64,000 bases of DNA from Brachionus plicatilis (Eukaryota > Rotifera > Eurotatoria > Ploima > Brachionidae). Under the pieces are notes generated by a model. It made no database searches. It saw only the letters and a list, made by a program, of their open reading frames with translations, and was not told the origin of the DNA. Positions 23,387-34,700 of the stretch are shown here, in pieces. Position 1 is the stretch's first letter; every line of letters starts with the position of its first letter. Location: positions 36,710 to 100,709 of the forward strand of contig QEOQ01000470.1 of assembly GCA_010279815.1 (NCBI GenBank). The letters are read 5' to 3'. The translations under genes and the position numbers were made by a program.

Positions 23387-25867
23387 ACGAAAAGAAAATA
23401 TTTAATATAAATAATAAAAGAATTTTAAGTCATTCTTTATCAATCTAATTTTCTTATAGTAATGCAAATTTTGAATACAAAAGGGTAATTATAAGAAGAC
23501 TTAAATTATTTTTTTATTTCGAGCTGATATCAAAATCCTACTAGTTTCATTTGAAACATTTCAAATAGAAAAACCTATTTATAGGGAATCATTCCAATTA
23601 ATTGTGCCATCACTATTTACCTAAATGGCGATCTGTGTCGAGTTTTAATTACTCAAAATAAAAGTTATTTGAAAACTTTGAAGAGAAAAAAGTTAATTTG
23701 AAATTTTTTTAAGAGACTTTGAAAAATAAAAATTTACGATAATAATAAAAACAGATTTGAAGAAAATGTAACCATAGAAATAATCTCAAATAGAATATTC
23801 AGCTTAGATTAGAAAGCAAATAATAAATAAAACCATGATAAAACTATTTGATATCTGCAACAAGCATACACCAATGTCAAGATCAGTGATGGTCACCAAT
23901 TTTTTTTGTCTAGCTGTGCATAATAATTCAAATGAAAATATATTATTTTTTTAATTAAATAAATCGGAAGATGGCGATTTGTTTTGATATCAAATTCTGG
24001 AGAGCACAAACATTATTTTTTGATTTTAAATAATTAAATGTTTGAAAAATTAAATTGAACAAAAATTTTAAATTTAAAAAGAAAAGAAATATTTGTATAA
24101 GCTTTAGGTATTCTTAAATAAATACATTTTAAAATATATGCAGTTAAATAAGCTTTTTAATAAAATAATTATTCTTAAATTTTATTTTTTTTAGAAACTT
24201 GAGTTAAAAATAAAAATTATAGATTTATACAGTCGTTTCCTTTTCATTAAAAAGCCAAGTTAAACACCGACACTTTTTCCAACAAATTCACCTTAATATT
24301 TTTTAGCATTTTCATTGAATTTTGTTTGTTTTTAAAAGACGACAGCTAAAGAGACTCACAGACGAAAAGAGTTCATTAATTTTTTGATTCACACTGGTTT
24401 GCAAGATGTTGACAGTTGTTGACAAAAAAATTTGAATTTAATTTAGCACTTTATGCATTTAAAAATCATCAAAATTCAATACCACATTTATTTCAGAGAC
24501 TAAATTTGGGTGATTCTAACTTTGAGTCAGCTAATGCATTCTGAGGTACGAGTTTAAAAGCTAAAAAAAGTTATATCAATTCCAATTTGTCTCAAAATGC
24601 AATAAAAATTAATTAAAAGAATTGTGTTAAGTTTAACAAGAAAGTAAATTATGCTAAGCTTGGTAAAAGAATCTAGAGTTAAAAAAATTGAAAAAATTTA
24701 AAAATTGAGAGCTGGTGAAAGAGTTTAAGTTCAATTTTTTTAAATTTTAAATGTTATGTATAACATATTATTACATAATATATTCCCTTGTTCGATATTG
24801 CAGCCGCATAAATTTTTTAAAGAATAAAAAAATAAAATAAAAATTTTTCTTTGTGTTCTAAAAAAATTTTTATTTGTTATTTTTATTATTTTCAAATAAA
24901 TCTCAAGCTCTAATTGCCGCATTAAAATCAAATTTTTTTAATTTAATGCGGACTGAAGGCTTAGTGCATTCGGCTTTAGTAAAGAATATTTTAACATTGG
25001 CGAGATGGTATTTATTGCCTGAACCAAAAGCGTATTTCTAGTTATGAGAATGCAATATGGAACAAGGGAATACTGTAATTTAGTAAATGTGTGATTTGCA
25101 CTGGATTGATGGTTAATTATTTAAAGAAGATAGAAAAGTTTTTTCTAGCAGCATACTTGACCCGATTTTTAATAGAGGCAATTTAAAATTATCAAAAAAA
25201 AGTGCGAAGTTTTCAAAAAAATAAAAAAAACTAAAAAAGTGAATTTATTTTTCTTTATTTACATATTTTCTATGACTTTTTTGTTTAACAAACTAAAGTT
25301 ATTAATATTGAAAATTTTAAATGAGTTAAAAAAGGAAAAAAAATACCAAACAACTAAGAAATTTTTAAAATCATTTTCTTATGAGTGTAGAACTTTTTAA
25401 ATATTTTATAAATCATTAATAACTTAAATATTCAATGTTTAATAAACATTCTTTAAACATAAAAACATGACAACCAATTTGAAAAACAAATAAAATTATG
25501 CTAAATAAATAACTAAATTTTTTATTTCAAAGATGTTCGAAAGATTTTTATATTGATTCAATAAATTCTTTATCCTTAAAACTAATGATTTTTTTTAATA
25601 CTTAGCTAAAATTATTTTCTATATTGTTTTGGAATTTATCTATACGTCAAACGATTTTTCCCATGTTCGAAAGGAAATTTTAATTTTTTTTTATCAGAAA
25701 AAAACTAATCTCTAGATGCATTTTTTCATATTTTAATAATCCATAATGTTTAAATAAAAATTAAAGTTATAATTTTCTCTGGAGAAAAGGATAAAATCTA
25801 CCAAATTAAAAAAAAAATTTACACATTTGAAAAACCTGTGGAAAAGTTATGAGTATTTGAAATTTTT

Positions 25868-26024
25868 TAAAACGAGTCAAAAATCTCGTTTGGTAATTCT
25901 ACAGTACAAATTAAAACTAATTTGTACGCATTTTGTTCCTCGACTCTTTCTTTTTTTCAATTCTTCCTAAAGTAAAAGTTGAGGAAGAGTCGAGGAAAGA
26001 AATGTACAAGTTAGTTTTAAATTA
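25868..26024. repeat. piggyBac-type end remnant next to a 40-bp-arm foldback
   Basis: The bases ACGAGTCAAAAATCTCGTTT then GGTAATTCTACAG (25872-25903) look like a decayed copy of the palindrome plus terminus found in the element at 5753-6396. Directly after, AAATTAAAACTAATTTGTAC and onward to CCTCGACTC (25908-25947) pairs with GAGTCGAGGAAAG to TTAGTTTTAAATT (25987-26023), forming a hairpin with about 38-bp arms. Confidence 0.45.
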
Positions 26025-26630
26025 ATTTGCATAAAATCTGACTTATAAATATAATCAAAGTGTCCAATTTAAATGTTCTTCTTTTAAAAATTTGAAATTT
26101 AAATATTTAAATCGATTTTTAGTGATCAATAATTTTCAAATAATGAATTAATTTTTTGCCTTATCAAAATATCAATGCTTACTATAAAGAGTTTTTCATT
26201 TGCAAATTTTAATTCAAACATTTTAAATTAAAATTTTAAAATTAATTTTAAACAAAAAAATTTAATTCATAAGCATATTAAGCTTAACTAAAAAATCAAA
26301 GAGAATAATTGTGTTTAAATAAGCCGATCAACCAAGATAAACTAGCATTACTTGTGTAAATTTTGAAATCTTATCAACGCAAAATGTATACGAACAAGAT
26401 GAGACTTAAAAGAATCATATTCTTCTTGATCTAGACTATCTTGGTTGAAAAATTGCATTTCTAGTTGGAAATAGTTTAATCATCACCAAACATGAAAAAC
26501 AAAACGAGCCAACTTTGGCTTTACAATTTAAACAGTATTTGAATAATCACGCTAAAGAAAATTTTTATTCTTTTTTTTGGATTTTCAAAAGCCAAACCAG
26601 CAAAAGTTTGGTACAGACGCTACCTAAATA

Positions 26631-27921
26631 ATGACCAATAAATTTATTATTAAAGTAGGCTCTGCCAATTTAATTTTCTAAATATAAATTTTTTTTCTCT
26701 CTCTCTAGGCGTTTTTCAACTTTGCACTCCTGGTCTGCATCAATTCCTTTGTGATCAATAGAAACAGTAAGCAGGTTCCAAGCTAATCTACTTTAATTTG
26801 TCTGTTCAATGTAATCATTACCATAAATTATTAGATTCTGGATCATCCTTAGAGTCAACTCAATCATCTCTAAATGAGTCTTTGACTAACAGCTCGTCTC
26901 TTCGTAAAAAAAGAGCATTTTCATTCACGGGTGGCTTGGCAATGGGCTTTGGCGCCTATGATTATTACAACTATTATGGAGATTTGGTATCTGATTACTC
27001 ATATGATTACTATGATTGGATTTGTTCGGAAACTTCTTGCCAATTGTGTGATATCTTGACCAGTGAGTGCTGTGATCCTGATGTAGATGTGAATTGTTTT
27101 TTGCCAGACACCTGTTTTAACAATCCGTGTCTTTCGGGAGGAACTTGTATATCTTCCAAGACGGTCGATGACAGACCCGATTTTACTTGTGTTTGCCTTC
27201 CAGGGCTGACTGGAAAATATTGTCAATTAGTTAATGATTATTTTATTGGAGCTGAACGGTTGGCAATGGCTATGCTACAACCCACTGCTGTCTTGGGAGG
27301 CTTAGGTGGTCTCGGTTTGTCTATTCCAACAGGTCCAGGTGCTCCTCCTATTCCTCCAGTTTTAGCTGTTTTGTCCGAAATTCAGCAAAGACTTGCTCCT
27401 CCACCACCTCATCCTCATCCTCCTCCACCAGGCGCTAATGGTAATGATACAGACACCGAAACAAATGGGGAAAATAATCAGAAAAATGATGCAAAAATGG
27501 TTGCGGATCAAAAAAAATATTCTGCCAATGTTTACCCTCAATATAAAGGTGGTAATAATCAAATGGGCACTTATGGCCAAAAAGCAGGTAATCCATCATA
27601 TGTTCAAACCAAAAGCAACATGAACTACAATTCAAACGGGCAAGCAACTTACAGTCATGGTTCCAACAATCCTACTATGCCGTATGGTCAAAATCAACTT
27701 AGAAATGTAGCTAATAATCAGGCATATTCGAATTATCAAGGAAATCACAAGTAATTAGGCTTTTTTTTGTTTAAAAAATTTAAAATCTTATTTATTTAAG
27801 GTCTAATCCATCATTAAAAGTTTTGGGAGCCAAGCGCATTCCTTGTCCAGAGGGAAAAATTTATAATTCTGAAAAAGAGGAATGTATGGATTTTAGTCTA
27901 AGGAAAAAAGCACAAAATTAA
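26631..27921 (+). CDS. Secreted EGF-domain protein with Pro/His and Asn/Gln-rich tail (paralog 1)
   Basis: Four exons join in phase: 26631-26654 (MTNKFIIK), 26709-26766, 26835-27750 and 27801-27921, giving 372 residues. Exons 1-2 encode a signal peptide (MTNKFIIKAFFNFALLVCIN). A Ser-rich propeptide ends in the furin-type site RKKR before AFSFTGG. A Tyr/Asp-rich segment and a Cys cluster (ICSETSCQLCDILTSECC) precede one EGF-like domain (CFNNPCLSGGTC to CVCLPGLTGKYC). The tail has PPPPHPHPPPP and an Asn/Gln/Tyr-rich part, and ends with a small Cys pair (IPCPEGK, EECMDF). It is paralogous to the gene 237 bases downstream, with matching exon phases. An in-frame ATG at 26798 lies in the second intron and is not the start. 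Function is unknown; a secreted matrix, cuticle or adhesive protein is possible. Confidence 0.82.
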
Positions 27922-28158
27922 ATTTTAATATTTATTGATTGAATTTGTTTTAGTTGAAGTTTTTATTTAAATATTTTTAGCAAAAGAAGTTTTGATTTTT
28001 TTAACAATTTTAATAATTAAACTTGCTTAATTTAAATTAACTAAGACCAAGCCTTAAAACTCTTGGTAAAAAATAAGTTTTTTTGTTTACTTTTAAAAAT
28101 AAGCATTTTCTAAAATTTTAAAAATTTACTTTTAATTTTAGAATTTTTTTAAAAAAGA

Positions 28159-29218
28159 ATGAACAAATTGTTTAAAGTAATTTTTTTTCAATTTTTTATT
28201 TTAAATGGCTAAAGTGATTACATTTTAACTTAGGTGTTCATTTTGGCTTTTGTAGCCTTAAGTTTAGCCGAAGCTTCATTTTTAGATTTATTATGTAAAA
28301 TTTTACTGATTATTTTTTATTTTTCTTTTTGGTATAAAATAATATTTTTTTAAAGTCAAATCCAAAAAAAGCGAAAAAAAAAATGAAATAATTGAAAAAG
28401 TTGACAAAAAACGTGAAAAAAGACAGATTCCAATGTTCCCGTTTGATGTGTCTTATATGGACTATGCTGCTTATGACTATTACGATTGGGTCTGCTTTGA
28501 AAACCAATGTCAAGTATGTGATGTTTTGACAGGCGCATGCTGTGATCCAGAAAATCCTAACTGTTTTTTGCCAGACTCTTGTGCCAATAATCCATGCTTA
28601 TCAGGTGGTACTTGTGTAAGCACTCGAACCGTTGACAACCGACCTGACTTTACATGCGTGTGCCTCCGTGGATTAACAGGCAAATATTGCCAATTGATAG
28701 ATGAATTTACGCCACCACTAGTTGCCCCTCTACCTCTTCCGGTTCCAGGAGCTCCAGGTGCTCCAGGTGGTCCAGGTGGTCCGGGTGGTCCGGGAGAAGC
28801 TGGTCAACCAGGAACTCACCAAGCTCAAGGTGGACCGGGACCAAATGGTCAAGGAGCAAATGGCCCAATGAACCCAATGTTTCAGATGGGAGGTATGAAC
28901 CAAATGGGTGGCATGGGAGGATTAGGAGGTATGGGAGGAATGAATCCGATGGGAGCTATGGGAGGTTTAGGTGGCATGGGAGGCATGGGTGGATTGGGCG
29001 GTATGAATGGTATGGGCGCAATGGGAGGATTAGGTGGCATGGGAGGCATGAATCGAATGGGTGCAATGGGAGGATTAGGTGGCATGGGAGGCATGAATCG
29101 AATGGGTGCTATGGGAGGATTAGGTGGCATGGGTGGAATGGCTGGAATGGGCGGAATGGGTGGATTAGGCGGTATGGGAGGATTAGGTGGTATGGGTGGT
29201 ATGGGAATGGGAAGATAA
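28159..29218 (+). CDS. Secreted EGF-domain protein with Gly-Met-Leu repeat tail (paralog 2)
   Basis: Three exons, 28159-28176, 28234-28294 and 28356-29218, encode 313 residues. The signal peptide MNKLFKVFILAFVALSLAEA is split over exons 1-2 with the same phases (0, then 1) as paralog 1. A Lys/Glu-rich propeptide ends in REKR, a furin-type site, before QIPMFPFD. Then come the shared Tyr-rich segment (AAYDYYDW), the Cys cluster (CFENQCQVCDVLTGACC) and an EGF-like domain (CANNPCLSGGTC to CVCLRGLTGKYC). The C-terminal half is a Pro-Gly linker (GAPGAPGGPGGPGG) and about 90 residues of GGM/GGL repeats with NRMGA spacers, reminiscent of structural or silk-like proteins. The two genes are close tandem duplicates whose tails have diverged completely. 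Confidence 0.85.
29021..29155 (+). repeat. 45-bp coding minisatellite
   Basis: Three successive units start at 29021, 29066 and 29111, each encoding MGGLGGMGGMNRMGA (the last unit diverges at its end). The units are nearly identical at DNA level, so recent unit gain by slippage or unequal exchange is likely. Shorter GGM/GGL repeats flank them. Confidence 0.8.
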
Positions 29219-30813
29219 AGTTTGTCGAAGCTTTTTTTTCCCATTTTTGTAAGAATTTTTTGCCGCTTTTTATAATTGTTAATCTTATTCTTTTATTCTT
29301 TTCTATTCTACGCAACTTTTATCTTCAAGACTCCATTTATTTTGTTACCCAAAATTGTTATTGTTATTTGTTACATTTTTCATCTCACAGATCTTGTAAA
29401 TTAACAAAGTATATCGCTTCAACGTTATAAAAAAGCTAAAAGACGGACATTAGACAGACAAACAATTTGAAGCTATCCAAAAAGCCAACATATCTTTTTA
29501 AAAAAAGATTTTATTGAATTATTTTATTTATTGAAAAACTTCAGATTATTTTAAATGAAATATGCTTTGTTCAATTTTTTTAGTTGATTTAAAAAAAAAA
29601 AAGTTTTAATTTTAGAATAAAAATTTTTAAAAAATATCATTCGTTTTCTTTGTCACTTTGAATACCTTTAAATTTAAATTAATTTTCTATTTATACAATC
29701 TTTAGTGATTCATATTTGCTTTATTTAGCTTTTTTTTCTATTTTTTGAGCCAAATTTATCCTATTTTATTTGGAAAAAAATTGCTCCTTAATGATAACAT
29801 AAATTTTATCTTCAAAAAATAAACTAGGTAAATTTAATTTTTAGTGGCTTTTAATTAGCCCTTCTTTGAAATTAATTGCTTTTTGTTGAAAAAATTAAAA
29901 TTCCATTTAAGAGTTAAAAATTCACTTAAAAAGTTGAAATCAATTAACCTATTTTAATTTTTTTTGTTGAAAATAATTAAACTTTTATTAGGTTATTATT
30001 AAAACTAAATTAGCCAAGATTAAATTCCGTTTTTATTTTCTTTTCGAAAAAAGAAAATAAGAAAATATCAATTAAAGAGATCCACTTATTCTTTATTATC
30101 CATTAAAAATCACATTATAGGGTTCAACTTCTAATATTGCTCATACAGAGCTTTATTAAGTAATGATTGAAAAAACATATAAGTTAATAAAACATATAAA
30201 AATTGAATCAAGTATAAACATAATTTAGCTTTTTTGGATCAGCTTATTTTAAAAAGTTAATTTTCGACGAATCGAACTCGATAAACTCGGCGAAAAAAAA
30301 AAAAAAAATTTAAATTAGACACGTCTAAATTGGACAAAAAAATTAAAAATATCAAAATAATTTTATTTAAGTTTTAATTATAATTAATCAATTAAATAAA
30401 GAAAATTTTATATATTTTTAATTTTTCTTAAACTCTATTAAAAAGTTATTTTTCCATGTTTGGATTCATTATTAATTTCTTATTCAAAATTTTCATCATC
30501 AATTAATCCAACTGGTGAACATATTAAAATTAAGTCAATATTAATAAATTCAAATTTATTTATTAATTCATCTATTTTTCTTTTTAAATGTTAAATAAAA
30601 AAAATTTTATCTAGATGTGCTGAGTTTATACTTTAAAAAAATGATGTCGAGTTAACACTATGCCGAAATCATATTTGTCCTAATTGATTTGCAGCTTTTT
30701 TAGTTACAAAAAATAACTCTAAATAATAGCAGAAATTTTATTTTCAAAAAATAAATAAGACAAAATAACCAAAATGTGCTAGGTAAATGAAAAAAAAAAG
30801 TACACATAAAAAT
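29219..30813. other. Intergenic region between convergent genes
   Basis: The 3' ends of the EGF pair (plus) and the SRCIN1-like gene (minus) face each other across about 1.6 kb. The sequence is AT-rich low complexity with no supported gene. 3' UTRs of both genes must lie here. Confidence 0.6.
30737..30742 (-). terminator. Candidate polyadenylation signal of the SRCIN1-like gene
   Basis: On the minus strand AATAAA occurs about 70 bases after the stop codon at 30814-30816. In sequence this AT-rich the hexamer is frequent by chance, so support is positional only. Confidence 0.35.
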
Positions 30814-31755
30814 CTACAAATCGGTTACACTGAGACTAACACGTCTAGGTGTTGATGAACAACTGGCGATTGATGAAGTTGACGAACCCAATACATTAGA
30901 ACAAATGCCATTTTTGGAGCTTTCTGAATTTCGTTTTTGCACCAAAACTGTTGACAAAATGCTTGTTTTATTCGCGAGATCCGCGTTCAACATTTGATCT
31001 TCTTTTTTCCTACCATTCTCAGAAAAACACATATTAACTGAATTAAAATTATTTTTATCCAAATCATTATTCTCATTTTTATTCATAGAGACTCTCTGCA
31101 TCGATCCATTTGTAATTATTTTTGATTTCACCGCTTTCATCAGCCCTGGATCACTAAATCTAACCCCAAGCTTGGAATTTTTTCCATTTCCTATCGAACA
31201 TTGCACATCACTTAGACCCTCATTTAGCTGATTATGTGGCGTTATTACCATTGATGTAGACACATTAGAATTTTCAGATTGTTCATTAGACTCATGATTA
31301 GCCAGACAAATGCTCGCTGAAGTTTTAAAGCTTTTTTTGACGGGCTTAAATTGACTTAGTTGTTCATAAAGTTGATTTTCAACTGAATCAAGCATTTCCT
31401 CTTCACTCATGTTTGGCATTTCCATTTCCATATGAGACCGATTGGTCTCAGCGTCCAAAGTAGCTGGCGGCTCTTCTTCTTGCACTGTCTCTAAATAAGA
31501 CTTGTTTTGCATGTACTGGGTGCAGAGAGGAACTGGCAATGGGATTGGCATGGTTTGAATATTAATGCCATTTAGATGCGAGCTAACTAGTGGCAATGGA
31601 GATGAATTGTTAGAAAAATATGTTGGGGACGAAGGTGTCGAGCCAAACGATGAGCTTGTTGATGATGAACTATTTGCTGAATTTTCTCTGTCATTTTTGA
31701 ATTGGTTCTTTTGGGCCCGAAATTTTGACCTTTTGTTCATAGTTACCTCCAAGTC
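30814..31755 (-). CDS. SRCIN1-like exon 13: C-terminal tail
   Basis: The last exon encodes 313 residues, from DLEVTMNKRSKFRAQKNQ to RRVSLSVTDL and TAG. It is mostly Ser/Asn-rich and predicted disordered, with an acidic helix (MSEEEMLDSVENQLYEQLSQ) and several basic-Ser stretches (SSTPRRVSLS) that look like kinase targets. Confidence 0.85.
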   Translation of the reverse strand, partial: DLEVTMNKRSKFRAQKNQFKNDRENSANSSSSTSSSFGSTPSSPTYFSNNSSPLPLVSSHLNGINIQTMPIPLPVPLCTQYMQNKSYLETVQEEEPPATLDAETNRSHMEMEMPNMSEEEMLDSVENQLYEQLSQFKPVKKSFKTSASICLANHESNEQSENSNVSTSMVITPHNQLNEGLSDVQCSIGNGKNSKLGVRFSDPGLMKAVKSKIITNGSMQRVSMNKNENNDLDKNNFNSVNMCFSENGRKKEDQMLNADLANKTSILSTVLVQKRNSESSKNGICSNVLGSSTSSIASCSSTPRRVSLSVTDL

Positions 31756-34700
31756 CTTGGATAAATAATTTAATAAAAATTTTAAACAAAAATTTTTTTT
31801 CTATCAAGACCATGCATTTTAAACGACACTCAAAAAAATAATTAATCTTACTAGTTTAGCATCATGATTAGACATTAAGCTATCAGAGTCTAAGCTATCA
31901 TTTTCAATTTTATAACTCTCAATGGTTAAGCAATTTTTAAAGGTTTTATTTGGGTTTATATCATGTGCAATCATGGATATTTCACTCATTAATTGATTAA
32001 ATGCTGCGTCAACCTGATGGTCAAAATTTAGAATGGCAATTAGGCAAAGTTAAGAGAAAAGGACAAAAGCAAGTTTGGGATTTGGGTCTAAAAAATTTTG
32101 TGTATTTACCTCGATGGCTAATTTTTGTGGCTCATGATCACTTTTGGTCATTTGGATGTCGTCAGAGAAATTTTTGCTCACATGGCACATATTGTCTTGG
32201 CTGGTCGATATTTGCTTGACTAGAGGTGGCAGGCCTGGCGGATTGTGCGCTTTTTTCAAAAAAGGGTTCCGTGGCAAAATTGCTAGTCTAATGAGAAAAA
32301 AATAAATACATTAAATTGATGGTATTTAAGTTGGTAGCATTAAAACTTTTTCATTATAATAAGGATTCCGGTAATTCGCTTGCACCTTTTTATGATCATA
32401 TCTAATTTGATAGACTCAACATTAACAAATCTATTCAAACCCAAGGCAAATTAATTAAGGTAAAAATTAAAAATCTAAAACAAGCCATGCATTAGTGTTC
32501 CGAAAATTACCTGCTTGAGTTATTTGGTGAATTTTGTTTGTGGTGCTCTTTGATACTGGAAAAAGATGTTTTCAAATTGACTAATTGCTTCGAAAGCTGG
32601 CTTAAGGCTAATGCATAGCACTCTACATCGTCTATATTTATTTTGTACTTCTGCTTAAGAATTCTTTCTCTCAGATCGTCCACCACAGTTTCCAAATCAC
32701 TTTAAAAAAATAAAAATTTAATTTTTTTTAAACAGAAACAAGATTATTTTTAAATTTAAATTGATTTTAAAAAATTGTTTTACAATATTTCATCCATTGT
32801 CAATGAAACCATAAAATTTTTTTTTTAAAAAAGTAACTTTATGTAGGGAGAATACACCTAGAATAGAATTAGCTTTAAATTTTATTTATTTTTTTTATAA
32901 AAATTCTTTTCTTTTGTTATTTTTTTCTTATTTTATACGAATTTATCAAAAATTGTACATAGTGAAATGGACATGACTCGATTAGACTTTTTTTTCAATT
33001 TTAGCACTTCATTTTTTTTACATTTTCTGATGTTTCATTTTGTATTTTTTCAATTTTTAAAATAAGACAACGTCACCTTAATTTAAGGGACGCTGAGCAA
33101 GTGGTCGGCAAACGGCCTCAGAATTAGTATATAAATAAATAAATAAAATTTTTATTCTAAAAAAGGTAAATTAATGGAACTTAATGAAACATCATACTGA
33201 ACAAAAAACTGGTGGCCAAAGGGAACCTATATGTTTCTTATTCAAAAGATGAAAATTCTTTTGAAATTTTAAAAGATAATTTAAGTTAAGGAAAATTTGT
33301 CAAATAGTGAAATGGTGAAGTGACGTCTTAATTAATTTTGATAATAAAAATATATTTCATTTTTAATTTTCCATAAAGTGCATTAAGTACTTCAGTCAGA
33401 AAAATGGTCAGGTTCTAAAAAAAAATAAAATTAAAGCCTTAAAAAAGTAAGAGTTCTATCTTCGGACCAAAATTTGTTTTTTTTTGCATTAAAAAGGACT
33501 GAGTCTTTTTATAAATTTTTTCCCTGCTGATTTTTGCTGGACTCATTGACCATAAGTTTGATATTTAGCGTTATTTTATTTTTTGGCATGTGTTTAAACA
33601 AATAATTAGTTTAAAGAAACTATTCAAAGGATTAAAGCTTCATGTTTTTAAATTTAACGCTGAATAAAAATATTTAAATCATAAAAAGTTCATCAAAATT
33701 AAATATATTTAAAATCTTAAGGACTGAAGAGATGTGGCAAGTTGTTCTAGTTTTAACATTTGCCTAATTAGGTTATATTGGAAAGAATTAAGGTAATTTA
33801 TGAATCCAGTGTTTAGGGTAAGTGCTCAAGTGCATAAGTTTTGTAAAGGAATGATTAAATTTTGAGCAAGATGAAAGTAACCATGATCATAACATAACTG
33901 AACCCAATACAATACAAAATTTAATCACCACAATTAAATTGAATCAAAATTTTTGACATTTTTTTAATAAAATTAATAATATGGTGTTATGGGCTGAGCT
34001 AACATTAAACTTGTAAGTTATAATTCCATAGTGGTTGATAGGTCACAGACTAAAAAAAAAAGAAATTTTTGAATTTTAAAAAATTAAAAAGTTTTGTCGT
34101 AAATTTTATTGTTTTTTAGATTTTTTTCTTTTTTGCCTTATTTTACCAAAATTTACCTCTAAGATTTTGGATTTTATCAATTTTTACCAAAAATGGTAAA
34201 AAAATAAATAAAAAAAAAAAAAAATTCAGAAGTCATAATCGTATTTTTTAACAAAATTTTATGAAAAACAGCAAAATTTGAGATTTTTTGGATTTACATA
34301 TATTAACGTAAAAATTGGTAATTTTACTTCTATTTACGTAAAATTTATTTGATTTTCCTTTTTTTCACAATTCTTGTTTTATGTAAAAAATAGTACTGTT
34401 GTGATTAAAAATAAAAGATAATAAACTTCACAACTTATTTTATTCAAATGGCTAATAAAAAGCTAGTTAGCCTACTTTAATTGAATTTTGCCATTTTGCT
34501 AGGAATTAAATTTTGCCTCCTTTAATTTTTATAATGACACTCTAAAGACAGATTTTTTTTCATAATTATATTTCTTATATTTTTTTCTACTTTATATTTC
34601 CTTTAAATATTGGGGTTGTGAAGTTCGTTTCAATTCGATCATTTCAATTCAGAAAAACTTGAATAACTTTTTAAGTAAAATAAGTGATAAATTATTAATA

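Larger units (their letters stand above)
23112..26630. other. Intergenic region between divergent genes
   Basis: The region separates the dynein gene (minus) from the EGF gene pair (plus). Apart from the X-box and the elements at 25868-26024 it is AT-rich low complexity. No ORF with family similarity or convincing exon was seen. Promoters of both flanking genes should lie here. Confidence 0.6.

Noticed and set aside
26798..26834. ATG at 26798 as the start of EGF paralog 1 (MSVQCNHYHK...)
   Set aside because: It lies in the second intron. The spliced signal-peptide exons at 26631-26766 match the exon phases of the neighbouring paralog and give a proper secretory signal.
28882..29315. Minus-strand Pro/Ile-rich ORF opposite the EGF gene
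   Set aside because: It is the complement of the Gly-Met repeat; low-complexity shadow.
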